A stretch of 38,531 nt of DNA from an uncultured Flavonifractor sp. (GTDB lineage Bacteria > Bacillota > Clostridia > Oscillospirales > Oscillospiraceae): NCBI GenBank assembly GCA_944385625.1, contig CALWXZ010000010.1, positions 1 through 38,531 of the forward strand, in the 5' to 3' direction. This document shows positions 22,020-29,723 of this stretch, in pieces. Within the stretch, counting starts at the first letter, position 1, and every line of letters starts with the position of its first letter. The position numbers and the translations under genes were made by a program. The notes under the pieces were generated by a model, which saw only the letters and a list, made by a program, of their open reading frames with translations, was not told the origin of the DNA and made no database searches.

Positions 22020-22919
22020 ATGAAGCTGAAAAGATTCCTTCCCGCGGCTCTCTCTCTTGCATTAGTCTTTTCTCTGACCGCCTGCGGCGGCAACGGCGGC
22101 AGCACCGACACGCCCGCTCAGAATGAGACCACCCCCGCCCAGGGCGAGACTACCCCCGCCCAGACCTCGGGCGACGGCTCCCTGCAGCGGGTCCTGGACG
22201 CCGGCAAACTGACCATCGGCGCCGAGGGCAACTGGATTCCCTATGTGTATAACGAGGACGGCACCGGCGAGCTCACCGGCTTCGAGGTGGATGTGGCCAA
22301 GGAAGTGGCCTCCCGTCTGGGTGTGGAGGCCGAGTTCCAGATCTCCGACAGCTGGGACCCCGTGCTGGCCGGTCTGGACGCGGGCCGCTATGACATCGTT
22401 ATCTGCGGCGTGAACCCCAACCCCGAGCGCCAGGAGAAGTACGCCTGCACCATTCCCTACGCTGAGAACCCCTACTGCCTGGTGGTCAACGGCGACAACA
22501 CCGACATCACCTCCTTCGAGGACCTGTCCGGCAAGCTGTGCATCAACTCTCCCTCCTCCGCCGCCGGCCAGATCGCTGAGAGCTACGGCGCCACCACCGC
22601 CGACGGCGACCTGACCTCCGCCATGGACCAGCTGAACACCGGCCGTGCCGACGCCCATGTGAACAACGTGGCCGCCGTGGAGGCCTATATGGCTGAGCGC
22701 CCCGACGTGAACGTGAAGATCGTGGCCACCTATGAGCCCCCCGCAGGTGAGGAGTACACCATTCAGTCCTCCGGTATGCTCCGCAAGGAGGATCAGGAGC
22801 TGTGCGACAAGGTCTCCGAGGTCCTCCAGGAGATGATTGACGACGGCACTCTGTATGACCTGACTGTGGAGTACTTCGGCCAGGCCACCGCCGACAGCGT
22901 CAGCCTGTATCAGAAATAA
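22020..22919 (+). CDS. Amino-acid-type ABC transporter substrate-binding lipoprotein
   Basis: A 299-residue SBP_bac_3 family binding protein anchored outside the membrane. The signal peptide ends in FSLTAC with the lipidated Cys at residue 22. A Thr/Pro/Glu-rich linker with a repeated TTPAQ motif follows. The domain has EGNWIPYVYNEDGTGELTGFEVDVAKEVA, then NPNPERQEKYACTIPY, where Arg137 matches the arginine that binds ligand alpha-carboxylate in amino-acid members. A carboxylate ligand is therefore plausible, which would also fit a uronate. The ATG at 22020 is preferred over an upstream GTG because AAAGGAAAGG fits it. Hairpins flank the gene. Confidence 0.93.
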   Translation: MKLKRFLPAALSLALVFSLTACGGNGGSTDTPAQNETTPAQGETTPAQTSGDGSLQRVLDAGKLTIGAEGNWIPYVYNEDGTGELTGFEVDVAKEVASRLGVEAEFQISDSWDPVLAGLDAGRYDIVICGVNPNPERQEKYACTIPYAENPYCLVVNGDNTDITSFEDLSGKLCINSPSSAAGQIAESYGATTADGDLTSAMDQLNTGRADAHVNNVAAVEAYMAERPDVNVKIVATYEPPAGEEYTIQSSGMLRKEDQELCDKVSEVLQEMIDDGTLYDLTVEYFGQATADSVSLYQK

Positions 22920-22932
22920 GACCCGTCCGCTG

Positions 22933-22962
22933 CCGGGGGGCTGCCCACGGGCAGCTCCCCGG
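22933..22962 (+). other. Strong intercistronic hairpin between binding protein and permease
   Basis: A 13-bp stem (22933-22945 with 22950-22962, one G-T wobble) with a CACG loop begins 13 bp after the stop. AGCGCTAAAAC follows, with no T-run. It looks like a 3' protective or partial-termination element that raises binding-protein yield over the permease. Confidence 0.75.
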
Positions 22963-23000
22963 AGCGCTAAAACTACCATTGATTAAGGAGGTGGGCCGCT

Positions 23001-23672
23001 GTGGAACAACTGGAACTGCTGATCAACTCTTTCTGGCCCATGTTTAAAGCCGGATTGCTGATTTCCGTACCCCTGATGCTGGTGTCCTTTGCCCTGGGCC
23101 TGGTGCTGGCTTTTGTGCTGGCCCTCATGCGTATGTCCAGGATCAAACCCTTCAAGGCCATTGCATGGTTTGTGGTCTGGGTCATCCGCGGCACCCCTCT
23201 GCTGGTCCAGATCTATGTGATCTACTTCGGCCTGCCCTCGGTGGGGCTGGTTCTGGACCCCATTCCGTCGGCCATTCTGGCCCTGACCATCAGCCAGGGC
23301 GCCTACAATTCCGAGGTCATCCGGGCCGCCCTGGGCTCCATTCCCAAGGGCCAGTTTGAGGCCTGCCGGGCCCTGGGCCTGAACAAATTGCAGACCATGC
23401 GCAAGGTCATCATTCCCCAGGCCGCCCTGGTGGCGGTGCCCTCCCTGGCCAACTCCTTCATCAGCCTGCTGAAGGATACCTCCCTGGTGTCCTCCATCAC
23501 CGTGGCTGAGATCCTGATGACCGCAAAGAAGATCATTGCGGTGGAATTCCAGCCCCTGCTGTTCTACTGCGAGGCGGCGGTGGTCTACCTGATCTTCAGC
23601 ACCGTCCTCACCCAGCTGCAAGGAATGCTGGAAAAGAAACTGGGCAAGCATCTGGTGGATTCCAGAGCGTGA
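23001..23672 (+). CDS. Amino-acid-type ABC transporter permease
   Basis: A 223-residue inner-membrane permease of the HisM/GlnP family with about five hydrophobic helices. The N-terminal region carries VIRGTPLLVQIYVIYFGLP, a hallmark of polar amino-acid transporters. The EAA loop is ...GQFEACRALGLNKLQTMRKVIIPQAA, and SLLKDTSLVSSITVAEI follows. A single permease gene suggests a homodimer. The start is GTG at 23001, with AAGGAGG 9 bp upstream. uxuB follows after 19 bp. With the ATPase at 17970 it completes one transporter. Confidence 0.93.
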   Translation: MEQLELLINSFWPMFKAGLLISVPLMLVSFALGLVLAFVLALMRMSRIKPFKAIAWFVVWVIRGTPLLVQIYVIYFGLPSVGLVLDPIPSAILALTISQGAYNSEVIRAALGSIPKGQFEACRALGLNKLQTMRKVIIPQAALVAVPSLANSFISLLKDTSLVSSITVAEILMTAKKIIAVEFQPLLFYCEAAVVYLIFSTVLTQLQGMLEKKLGKHLVDSRA

Positions 23673-23691
23673 ATAAGAGAGGCAATCACTC

Positions 23692-25305
23692 ATGTTACAT
23701 TTGAATACACAGGGCCTGCGGGACACCGGGGCCTGGGAGGCGGCGGGCATCGCCCTTCCCCGGTACGACGTGCAGGCGGTGCGGGCGCGCACCTGGGAGA
23801 GACCTGCCTGGGTCCACTTCGGCGCGGGCAACATCTTCCGGGGCTTCCTGGCCGCGGCCCAGCAGACCCTTTTGCATACCGGCAGCGCCGATACCGGCAT
23901 CATTGCCGCCGAGTCCTTTGACTTTCAGATTATTGACAAAGTATATACCCCCTACGACAGCCTGAGCCTGCTGGTGCGCATGGAGGCCGGCCGCCCCAAC
24001 CAGATGGAGGTGATCGGCAGCGTGGCCGGCGGCCTGAAGGCCGACTGCCAGGGTCCCGACTGGGACAAGCTGGTTAAGATCTTCCAGTCGCCCACCCTGC
24101 AAATGGCCAGCTTTACCATCACCGAAAAGGGCTATGCCCTCACCGGACTGGAGGGGGAGCTGCTGCCGGTGGTGGAGCGGGATCTGGAGAGCGGTCCCGA
24201 CGCGCCCCGCCACACCATGTCCATCGCCGCCGCCCTGCTCTACCGGCGGTTCCAGGCGGGAGGTGCCCCCATCGCCATGGTGAGCATGGACAACTGCGCC
24301 CAGAACGGCCAGAAGCTCCAGGACGCGGTGGAGCGCATCGCCGCCGGCTGGCGGGAGCGGGGGCTGGTGCCCCAGGCATTTTTGACCTGGCTGGCCGACC
24401 GGACGAAAGTAACCTTCCCCTGGTCCATGATCGACAAGATCACCCCCCACCCCTCCCGCCAGGTCCAGCAGGAGCTGGAGGGGCTGGGGCTGGCGGATAT
24501 GACCATCAGCAAGACCAACACCGGCACCCTCATCGCCCCCTTCGTCAACACGGAGGTCACCGAGTACCTGGTGCTGGAGGACGCCTTCCCCAACGGCCGG
24601 CCCGCCCTGGAGCGGGCGGGGGTGTACCTCACCGACCGCGCCACCGTGGAGAAGGCGGAGAAGATGAAGGTGGGCACCTGCCTCAATCCCCTCCACACCG
24701 CCCTGGCGGTATTCGGCTGCCTGCTGGGCTACACCTCCATTGCCGATGAGATGGGGGACGCCGACCTGAAGGCCCTGGTGGAGCACATCGCCGCCGAGAG
24801 CCTGCCGGTGGTGGAGGACCCGGGCATCCTCAGTCCCCGGGCCTTTATCGACGAGGTGCTCAACAAGCGCTTCCCCAATCCGGCCATCCCCGACACCCCC
24901 CAGCGCATTGCCGCCGACTGCTCCCAGAAGATCCCCGTCCGCTACGGCGGCACCTTGCAGCGGTATGAAAAGCGCGGCGACCTGGACCTGTCCGAGCTGG
25001 TCTACATCCCCCTGGTGTTTGCCGGCTGGTGCCGGTATCTGCTGGGGGTGGACGACAGGGGAGAGGAGATGGCGGTGAGCCCCGATCCCCTGGCGGCCCA
25101 GCTGCAATCCTACCTGACCGGCATTACCCTGGGCAAACCGGAGTCCTGCACCAATCAGCTCAGGCCCATCCTGTCCAACGCGGCCATCTTCGGGGTGGAT
25201 CTGTACCGGTCGGACCTGGGCCGGAAGACTGAGGAGGCCTTCCGGGCCATGCTGGCCGGGCCGGGGGCGGTACGGGCCACCCTGGAGCATTATTTATCGC
25301 TCTGA
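23692..25305 (+). CDS. uxuB: Fructuronate reductase UxuB (mannitol dehydrogenase family)
   Basis: A 537-residue NAD(H)-dependent polyol dehydrogenase that reduces D-fructuronate to D-mannonate. The N-terminal Rossmann segment is VHFGAGNIFRGFLAA, followed by ITEKGYAL and SMDNCAQNG. The catalytic-site segment includes FPWSMIDKITP, and the C-terminal domain has KVGTCLNPLHTALAVFGCLLGY, with the family Lys-x-x-x-x-N-x-x-H signature. It is longer than E. coli UxuB (486) but similar to long forms seen in gut anaerobes. Assignment to fructuronate rather than tagaturonate rests on the adjacent uxuA and the separate uxaB downstream. A weak AGAGAGG precedes the ATG. Confidence 0.92.
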   Translation: MLHLNTQGLRDTGAWEAAGIALPRYDVQAVRARTWERPAWVHFGAGNIFRGFLAAAQQTLLHTGSADTGIIAAESFDFQIIDKVYTPYDSLSLLVRMEAGRPNQMEVIGSVAGGLKADCQGPDWDKLVKIFQSPTLQMASFTITEKGYALTGLEGELLPVVERDLESGPDAPRHTMSIAAALLYRRFQAGGAPIAMVSMDNCAQNGQKLQDAVERIAAGWRERGLVPQAFLTWLADRTKVTFPWSMIDKITPHPSRQVQQELEGLGLADMTISKTNTGTLIAPFVNTEVTEYLVLEDAFPNGRPALERAGVYLTDRATVEKAEKMKVGTCLNPLHTALAVFGCLLGYTSIADEMGDADLKALVEHIAAESLPVVEDPGILSPRAFIDEVLNKRFPNPAIPDTPQRIAADCSQKIPVRYGGTLQRYEKRGDLDLSELVYIPLVFAGWCRYLLGVDDRGEEMAVSPDPLAAQLQSYLTGITLGKPESCTNQLRPILSNAAIFGVDLYRSDLGRKTEEAFRAMLAGPGAVRATLEHYLSL

Positions 25306-25341
25306 GCGAGCAATGGAGCGAGCACAAGGAGAGAGATAGTC

Positions 25342-26418
25342 ATGAAGATGACGTTTCGCTGGTATGGCAGCCAGATGGACCCTATCCCGCTGCGGTATAT
25401 CAAGCAGATCCCCAATATGAGCGGCGTGGTCACCTCCCTGATGGATATGCCCGCCGGCGCCCTCTGGCCGGAGGAACGCATCCAGGCCCTGAAGCGGGAG
25501 GTCAACGACGCCGGTCTGGAGATGGAGGTCATTGAGAGCGTCAACGTCCATGAGGACATCAAGCTGGGCCTGCCCAGCCGGGACCGGTACATCGAAGCCT
25601 ACCAGGAGACCATCCGCCGTCTGGGCAGGGCGGGGGTCAAGGTGATCTGCTACAACTTCATGCCCATATTTGACTGGACCCGCACCGACCTGTTCAAGCC
25701 CCGGCCCGACGGCGCCACCGTGCTGGCCTACGATCAGGCGGTGATCGACCGTATCACCGACCCCCAGGCCTTTGCCGACCAGATCCAGCAGGGGGCGGGG
25801 GAATTTGAGATGGCGGGCTGGGAGCCGGAGCGGATGGCGGAGATCAAATCCCTCTTCGCCCAATATGCCGGCGTCTCCCACCAGGATCTGCGGAACAACC
25901 TGGCCTATTTCTTGAAGGCGGTCATTCCCGTCTGCGAGCAGTACGATGTAAAAATGGCCATTCACCCCGACGATCCCCCCTGGGATATCTTCGGCCTGCC
26001 CCGGATCTACACCGGCGCGGAGGACATCCGCCAGATTCTGACCATGGTGGACAGCCCCTATAACTGCCTGACCCTGTGCTCCGGGTCCCTGGGCTCCAAT
26101 CCCAACAACCACATCCCCGCCCTGGTGCGGGAGTTCGGGGCCCAGGGGCGCATCCCCTTTGCCCACGTCCGCAACATCAAGTTTACCGGCCCCGGCCAGT
26201 TTGAGGAGGCGGCCCACTTCTCCGCCGACGGCAGCCTGGACCTGTATGAGATCATGAAGGCCTACTACGATGTGGGGCAGAACTTCTACATCCGGCCCGA
26301 CCACGGCCGGATGATCTGGGACGAGAAGGGAAGGGCGGGCTACGGCCTGTTCGACCGGGCTCTGGGCGCTTGCTACCTCAACGGCCTGTGGGAGGCCATT
26401 GAAAAAGACCACAGATAA
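25342..26418 (+). CDS. uxuA: Mannonate dehydratase UxuA
   Basis: A 358-residue metal-dependent dehydratase that converts D-mannonate to 2-keto-3-deoxy-D-gluconate. It begins with MTFRWYGSQMDPIPLRYIKQIP. Typical blocks are VIESVNVHEDIKLG, CYNFMPIFDWTRT, MAIHPDDPPWDIFGLPRI, LCSGSLGSNPNN and the metal-binding RNIKF and RPDHGRMIW motifs. The length matches the shorter Bacillus form. AAGGAGAGAG lies upstream of the ATG. A stem-loop separates it from kdgA. Confidence 0.96.
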   Translation: MKMTFRWYGSQMDPIPLRYIKQIPNMSGVVTSLMDMPAGALWPEERIQALKREVNDAGLEMEVIESVNVHEDIKLGLPSRDRYIEAYQETIRRLGRAGVKVICYNFMPIFDWTRTDLFKPRPDGATVLAYDQAVIDRITDPQAFADQIQQGAGEFEMAGWEPERMAEIKSLFAQYAGVSHQDLRNNLAYFLKAVIPVCEQYDVKMAIHPDDPPWDIFGLPRIYTGAEDIRQILTMVDSPYNCLTLCSGSLGSNPNNHIPALVREFGAQGRIPFAHVRNIKFTGPGQFEEAAHFSADGSLDLYEIMKAYYDVGQNFYIRPDHGRMIWDEKGRAGYGLFDRALGACYLNGLWEAIEKDHR

Positions 26419-26427
26419 CAGTGCGCG

Positions 26428-26466
26428 GCGCGTCCGGCCGGGGTGAAAGCCGTGTGCCGGATGCGC
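26428..26466 (+). other. Intercistronic hairpin between uxuA and kdgA
   Basis: An 11-bp stem (26428-26438 with 26456-26466, one G-T wobble) encloses 17 nt. It starts 9 bp after the uxuA stop and is followed by CCGTTCTTTG, with only a short T-run. Partial termination or message protection is possible. Confidence 0.55.
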
Positions 26467-26499
26467 CCGTTCTTTGTCAAACAAACAGGAGGCATAGTT

Positions 26500-27144
26500 A
26501 TGGACGCCATTTCCAAGCGCATTTCCGAGATCGGCGTGGTGCCGGTCATCAAGCTCAACCATCCCCAGCAGGACGCCGCTCCCCTGGCCCGCGCCCTGTG
26601 TGCCGGCGGCGTGCCGGTGGCGGAGGTCACCTTCCGGGCCGCCGGGGCCGCCGAGGCCATCCGCCTCATGTCCGAGGCCTGCCCGGAGATGCTGGTGGGG
26701 GCGGGCACCGTCCTCACCACCGATCAGGTGGATCAGGCCCTGGAGGCCGGGGCCAGGTTTATTGTCACCCCCGGTCTGGACCCGGATATCGTTACCTACT
26801 GCCAGGGCAAGGGGGTGCCGGTGTTCCCCGGCTGCACCACCCCCACCGAGTACCACACCGCCCGCAAGCTGGGGCTGGAGGTGCTCAAGTTCTTCCCCGC
26901 CGAGCAGTCCGGCGGCCTCAGCAAGATCAAGGCCATGAGCGCCCCCTTCCCCATGTTCAAGATCATGCCCACCGGCGGCATCTCCCTGAAAAACCTGAAG
27001 GAGTATCTGTCCAGCCCGGTGGTGTGCGCCTGCGGCGGCTCCTACATGGTCAGCGCCGAGCTCATCGACAATCACAAGTGGGACGAGATCACCGACCTGT
27101 GCCGGCAGTCGGTGGCTATCGTCAAGGAGGTACGAAATGGCTAA
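26500..27144 (+). CDS. kdgA: 2-keto-3-deoxy-6-phosphogluconate aldolase
   Basis: A 214-residue class I aldolase that splits KDPG into pyruvate and glyceraldehyde 3-phosphate. Glu42 (VAEVTFRA) and the Schiff-base Lys130 (EVLKFFPAE) are in place, as are GAGTVLT, TPGLDPDI, FPGCTTPTE and the phosphate-binding PTGGIS. The start is the ATG at 26500 with ACAGGAGG 6 bp before it. Starts further upstream lie in the hairpin. It overlaps kdgK by 8 bp. A 4-hydroxy-2-oxoglutarate specificity is known in the family but less likely here. Confidence 0.95.
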   Translation: MDAISKRISEIGVVPVIKLNHPQQDAAPLARALCAGGVPVAEVTFRAAGAAEAIRLMSEACPEMLVGAGTVLTTDQVDQALEAGARFIVTPGLDPDIVTYCQGKGVPVFPGCTTPTEYHTARKLGLEVLKFFPAEQSGGLSKIKAMSAPFPMFKIMPTGGISLKNLKEYLSSPVVCACGGSYMVSAELIDNHKWDEITDLCRQSVAIVKEVRNG

Positions 27145-28159
27145 AGTTGTTACATTCGGCGAGCTGATGCTCCGCCTGGCCCCCAACGGCTACTACCGCT
27201 TCTTCCAGAACGACCAGATGCAGGCCACCTTCGGCGGCGGCGAGGCCAACGTGGCGGTCTCCCTGGCCAACTACGGTCTGGACAGCGTGTACGTCACCAA
27301 GCTGCCCGACCACGCCATCGGTCAGGCCGCCGTCAATTCCCTGCGGTATTTTGGGGTGGATACCTCCAAAATCGTCCGGGGGGGCGACCGGGTGGGGATC
27401 TACTACCTGGAGAAGGGGGCCTCCCAGCGGGGGAGCGTGTGCATCTACGACCGGGCCCACTCCGCCATCGCCGAGGCCGCCGCCTCCGATTTCGACTGGG
27501 ACGCCATCTTCGAGGGGGCCGACTGGTTCCACTTCACCGGCATCACCCCCGCCCTAGGGCCCAACCTGGTGGAGATCTGCAAGCAGGCCTGTCAGGCCGC
27601 CAAGGCCCACGGGGTGAAGATATCCTGCGACCTCAACTACCGGGGCAAGCTGTGGACCCGGGCCCAGGCCCGGGCGGCCATGACCGATTTGTGCCGGTAT
27701 GTGGACGTGTGCATCTCCAACGAGGAGGACGCCAAGGACGTGTTCGGCATCGAGGCCGAGGGCAGCGACATCACCGGCGGCAAGCTGAACAAGGCGGGCT
27801 ATGAGAGCGTGGCCAGGCAGCTGATGGACAAATTCGGCTTTGAGAAGGTGGCCATCACCCTGCGCACCTCCATCTCCGCCAGCGACAACGACTGGGCCGG
27901 GATGCTGTACGACGGGAAGCAGTGCTGCTTCTCCAAGGAGTATCACCTGCACATCGTGGACCGGGTGGGCGGCGGCGACTCCTTCGGCGGCGGGCTGATC
28001 TACGCCCTGCTGTCCGGCAAGTGTACGCAGGAGGCCATCCAGTTCGCCGTGGCGGCCTCCGCCCTGAAGCACTCGGTGGAGGGAGACTACAACCGGGTCA
28101 CCGTGGCCGAGGTGGAGAAGCTGGCCGGGGGCGACGGCTCCGGCCGGGTACAGCGGTAA
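27137..28159 (+). CDS. kdgK: 2-keto-3-deoxygluconate kinase
   Basis: A 340-residue PfkB-family kinase that phosphorylates KDG to KDPG with ATP. It has the N-terminal GELMLRLAPNG strand and the substrate-binding GGGEANVAVSLANYG. The catalytic and anion-hole motif is DRVGGGDSFGGGL, with Asp281 as the expected base. Start ATG 27137 lies within the end of kdgA, with AAGGAGG upstream. Position directly after the aldolase gene fixes the specificity better than the sequence does. A hairpin and uxaB follow. Confidence 0.94.
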   Translation: MAKVVTFGELMLRLAPNGYYRFFQNDQMQATFGGGEANVAVSLANYGLDSVYVTKLPDHAIGQAAVNSLRYFGVDTSKIVRGGDRVGIYYLEKGASQRGSVCIYDRAHSAIAEAAASDFDWDAIFEGADWFHFTGITPALGPNLVEICKQACQAAKAHGVKISCDLNYRGKLWTRAQARAAMTDLCRYVDVCISNEEDAKDVFGIEAEGSDITGGKLNKAGYESVARQLMDKFGFEKVAITLRTSISASDNDWAGMLYDGKQCCFSKEYHLHIVDRVGGGDSFGGGLIYALLSGKCTQEAIQFAVAASALKHSVEGDYNRVTVAEVEKLAGGDGSGRVQR

Positions 28160-28170
28160 CAGAACAGACG

Positions 28171-28202
28171 CAGACGGCTGGGCCATGTGGTCCAGCCGTC
28201 TG
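28171..28202 (+). other. Intercistronic hairpin between kdgK and uxaB
   Basis: An 11-bp stem (28171-28181 with 28192-28202) encloses a loop that can itself pair through CCA/TGG. It is followed by TTTCAAAGGAG, so the uxaB ribosome binding site lies directly at its 3' foot. It may tune uxaB translation or protect the upstream message. Confidence 0.6.
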
Positions 28203-28220
28203 TTTCAAAGGAGAGTCGGG

Positions 28221-29723
28221 ATGAAAACGTTAAATTATCAGGTGCTGAAGCAGAGCGGTTACACCGGCTATGTGCTGGAGCAGGCGCCGGAGAAGGTACT
28301 CCAGTTCGGCGAGGGCAACTTTCTGCGGGCCTTTGCCGACTGCTGGTTCGACCTGTCCAACGAGCGGGCGGGGTGGAACGGCAAGTGTGTGCTGGTCCAG
28401 CCCATTCCCCAGGGGCTGGCCCGGCAGATCAACGCCCAGCAGGGGCTGTATACCCTGTGCCTGCGGGGCCGTGCGGCCGGCCGGCCGGTGGACCGGCGGC
28501 GGGTGATCTCGGCGGTGAGCCGCTGCCTCAACCCCTATGAGGAGGAGGGCTATCAGGCCATGCTGGAGGTGGCGGCCTCCCCGGAGCTGGAGTACATCGT
28601 GTCCAACACCACAGAGGCGGGCATCGTCTACGACGAAACCTGCCGGCTGACCGACCGGCCCGCCGCCTCCTTTCCCGCCAAGCTGACCCAGGTGCTCTAC
28701 CACCGCTGGCAGGCCGGACAGCCGGGCCTTGTGATTCTGTCCTGTGAGCTCATCGACAACAACGGCAAGGTTTTGCAGCGCTGCGTGGAGCGCCACGCCG
28801 CCCAGTGGGGGCTGGAGGCGCCCTTCCGGGACTGGCTGGAGGGGTGTACCTTCTGCTCCACCCTGGTGGACCGCATCGTCCCCGGCCGCGTCCGGGACCG
28901 GGAGGAGCAGGAGAGGCTGGAGGGGGAGCTGGGCTACGCCGACCCCCTGCTGGACGTGGGGGAGGTGTTCGGCGTCTGGGTCATCCAGGGGCCGGAGTGG
29001 CTGGCGGACAAGCTGCCCTTCCGCACCGCCGGGCTCAACTGCCCGGTTGTGCCCGACGTAACCCCCTACAAGCACCGGAAGGTGCGGATACTCAACGGCG
29101 GCCACACCGGCTTTGTGCCCGGGGCCTATCTGGCGGGCTTTGACATCGTGCGGGACTGTATGGCCGACCCGGTGGTACGGGGCTTTCTGGAGCAGATGCT
29201 CTACCGGGAGATTATTCCCACCCTGGAGCTGGACAGGGCCGGTCTGGAGCAGTTTGCCCGGGCGGTGGAGGACCGGTTCGACAACCCCTTTGTGGACCAC
29301 GCCCTGCTGAGCATCTGCCTCAACACCGTGTCCAAGTGGCGGGCCCGCAACCTGCCCAGTCTGCTGGCCTACCGCCAGCAGACCGGCCGGCTGCCCCCCT
29401 GTCTCACTATGAGCCTGGCGGCGGCCATCCAGTTTTACTGCGGGGACATGGAGGAGCTGACCGACCGTGGGCTGGTCTGCCGCAGGCCGGGCGGCATGGC
29501 CTACACCGTGTCCGACGAGGGGTGGGTGCTGGAGTTCTGCTGGGACCACCGGGGGGACAGCGCCGGGGAACTGGTGCAGGCCATCCTGGGCCATGAGCGG
29601 ATGTGGGGCATGGATCTGACGGCGGTGGACGGCCTGGCGGCGGCGGTGACGGCGGATCTGGAGAAGATTCGGGCCGACGGGGTGCTGGCCGCCTACGCCT
29701 CCTGCCTGGAGGAGCGGCCATGA
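28221..29723 (+). CDS. uxaB: Tagaturonate reductase UxaB (altronate oxidoreductase)
   Basis: A 500-residue mannitol-dehydrogenase-family enzyme that reduces D-tagaturonate to D-altronate with NADH. It shows VLQFGEGNFLRAFADCWFD (Rossmann loop), VSNTTEAGIVYDE, ILSCELIDNNGKVL, FCSTLVDRIVPGR and KVRILNGGHTGFVPGAYLAG. The last contains the Lys-x-x-x-x-N-x-x-H catalytic motif of the family. It is clearly different from the uxuB product, giving a separate galacturonate branch. The ATG at 28221 follows AAAGGAGA. Its stop overlaps uxaA by ATGA. Confidence 0.94.
   Translation: MKTLNYQVLKQSGYTGYVLEQAPEKVLQFGEGNFLRAFADCWFDLSNERAGWNGKCVLVQPIPQGLARQINAQQGLYTLCLRGRAAGRPVDRRRVISAVSRCLNPYEEEGYQAMLEVAASPELEYIVSNTTEAGIVYDETCRLTDRPAASFPAKLTQVLYHRWQAGQPGLVILSCELIDNNGKVLQRCVERHAAQWGLEAPFRDWLEGCTFCSTLVDRIVPGRVRDREEQERLEGELGYADPLLDVGEVFGVWVIQGPEWLADKLPFRTAGLNCPVVPDVTPYKHRKVRILNGGHTGFVPGAYLAGFDIVRDCMADPVVRGFLEQMLYREIIPTLELDRAGLEQFARAVEDRFDNPFVDHALLSICLNTVSKWRARNLPSLLAYRQQTGRLPPCLTMSLAAAIQFYCGDMEELTDRGLVCRRPGGMAYTVSDEGWVLEFCWDHRGDSAGELVQAILGHERMWGMDLTAVDGLAAAVTADLEKIRADGVLAAYASCLEERP

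Noticed and set aside
25294..27186. A 630-codon open frame on the minus strand opposite uxuA and kdgA
   Set aside because: It is a low-complexity Gly/His/Val-rich shadow of two well-recognised genes, caused by high GC at third positions, with no ribosome binding site or family motif. The same holds for the other long antisense frames, such as 34161-36140, 23695-25290 and 16543-17949.
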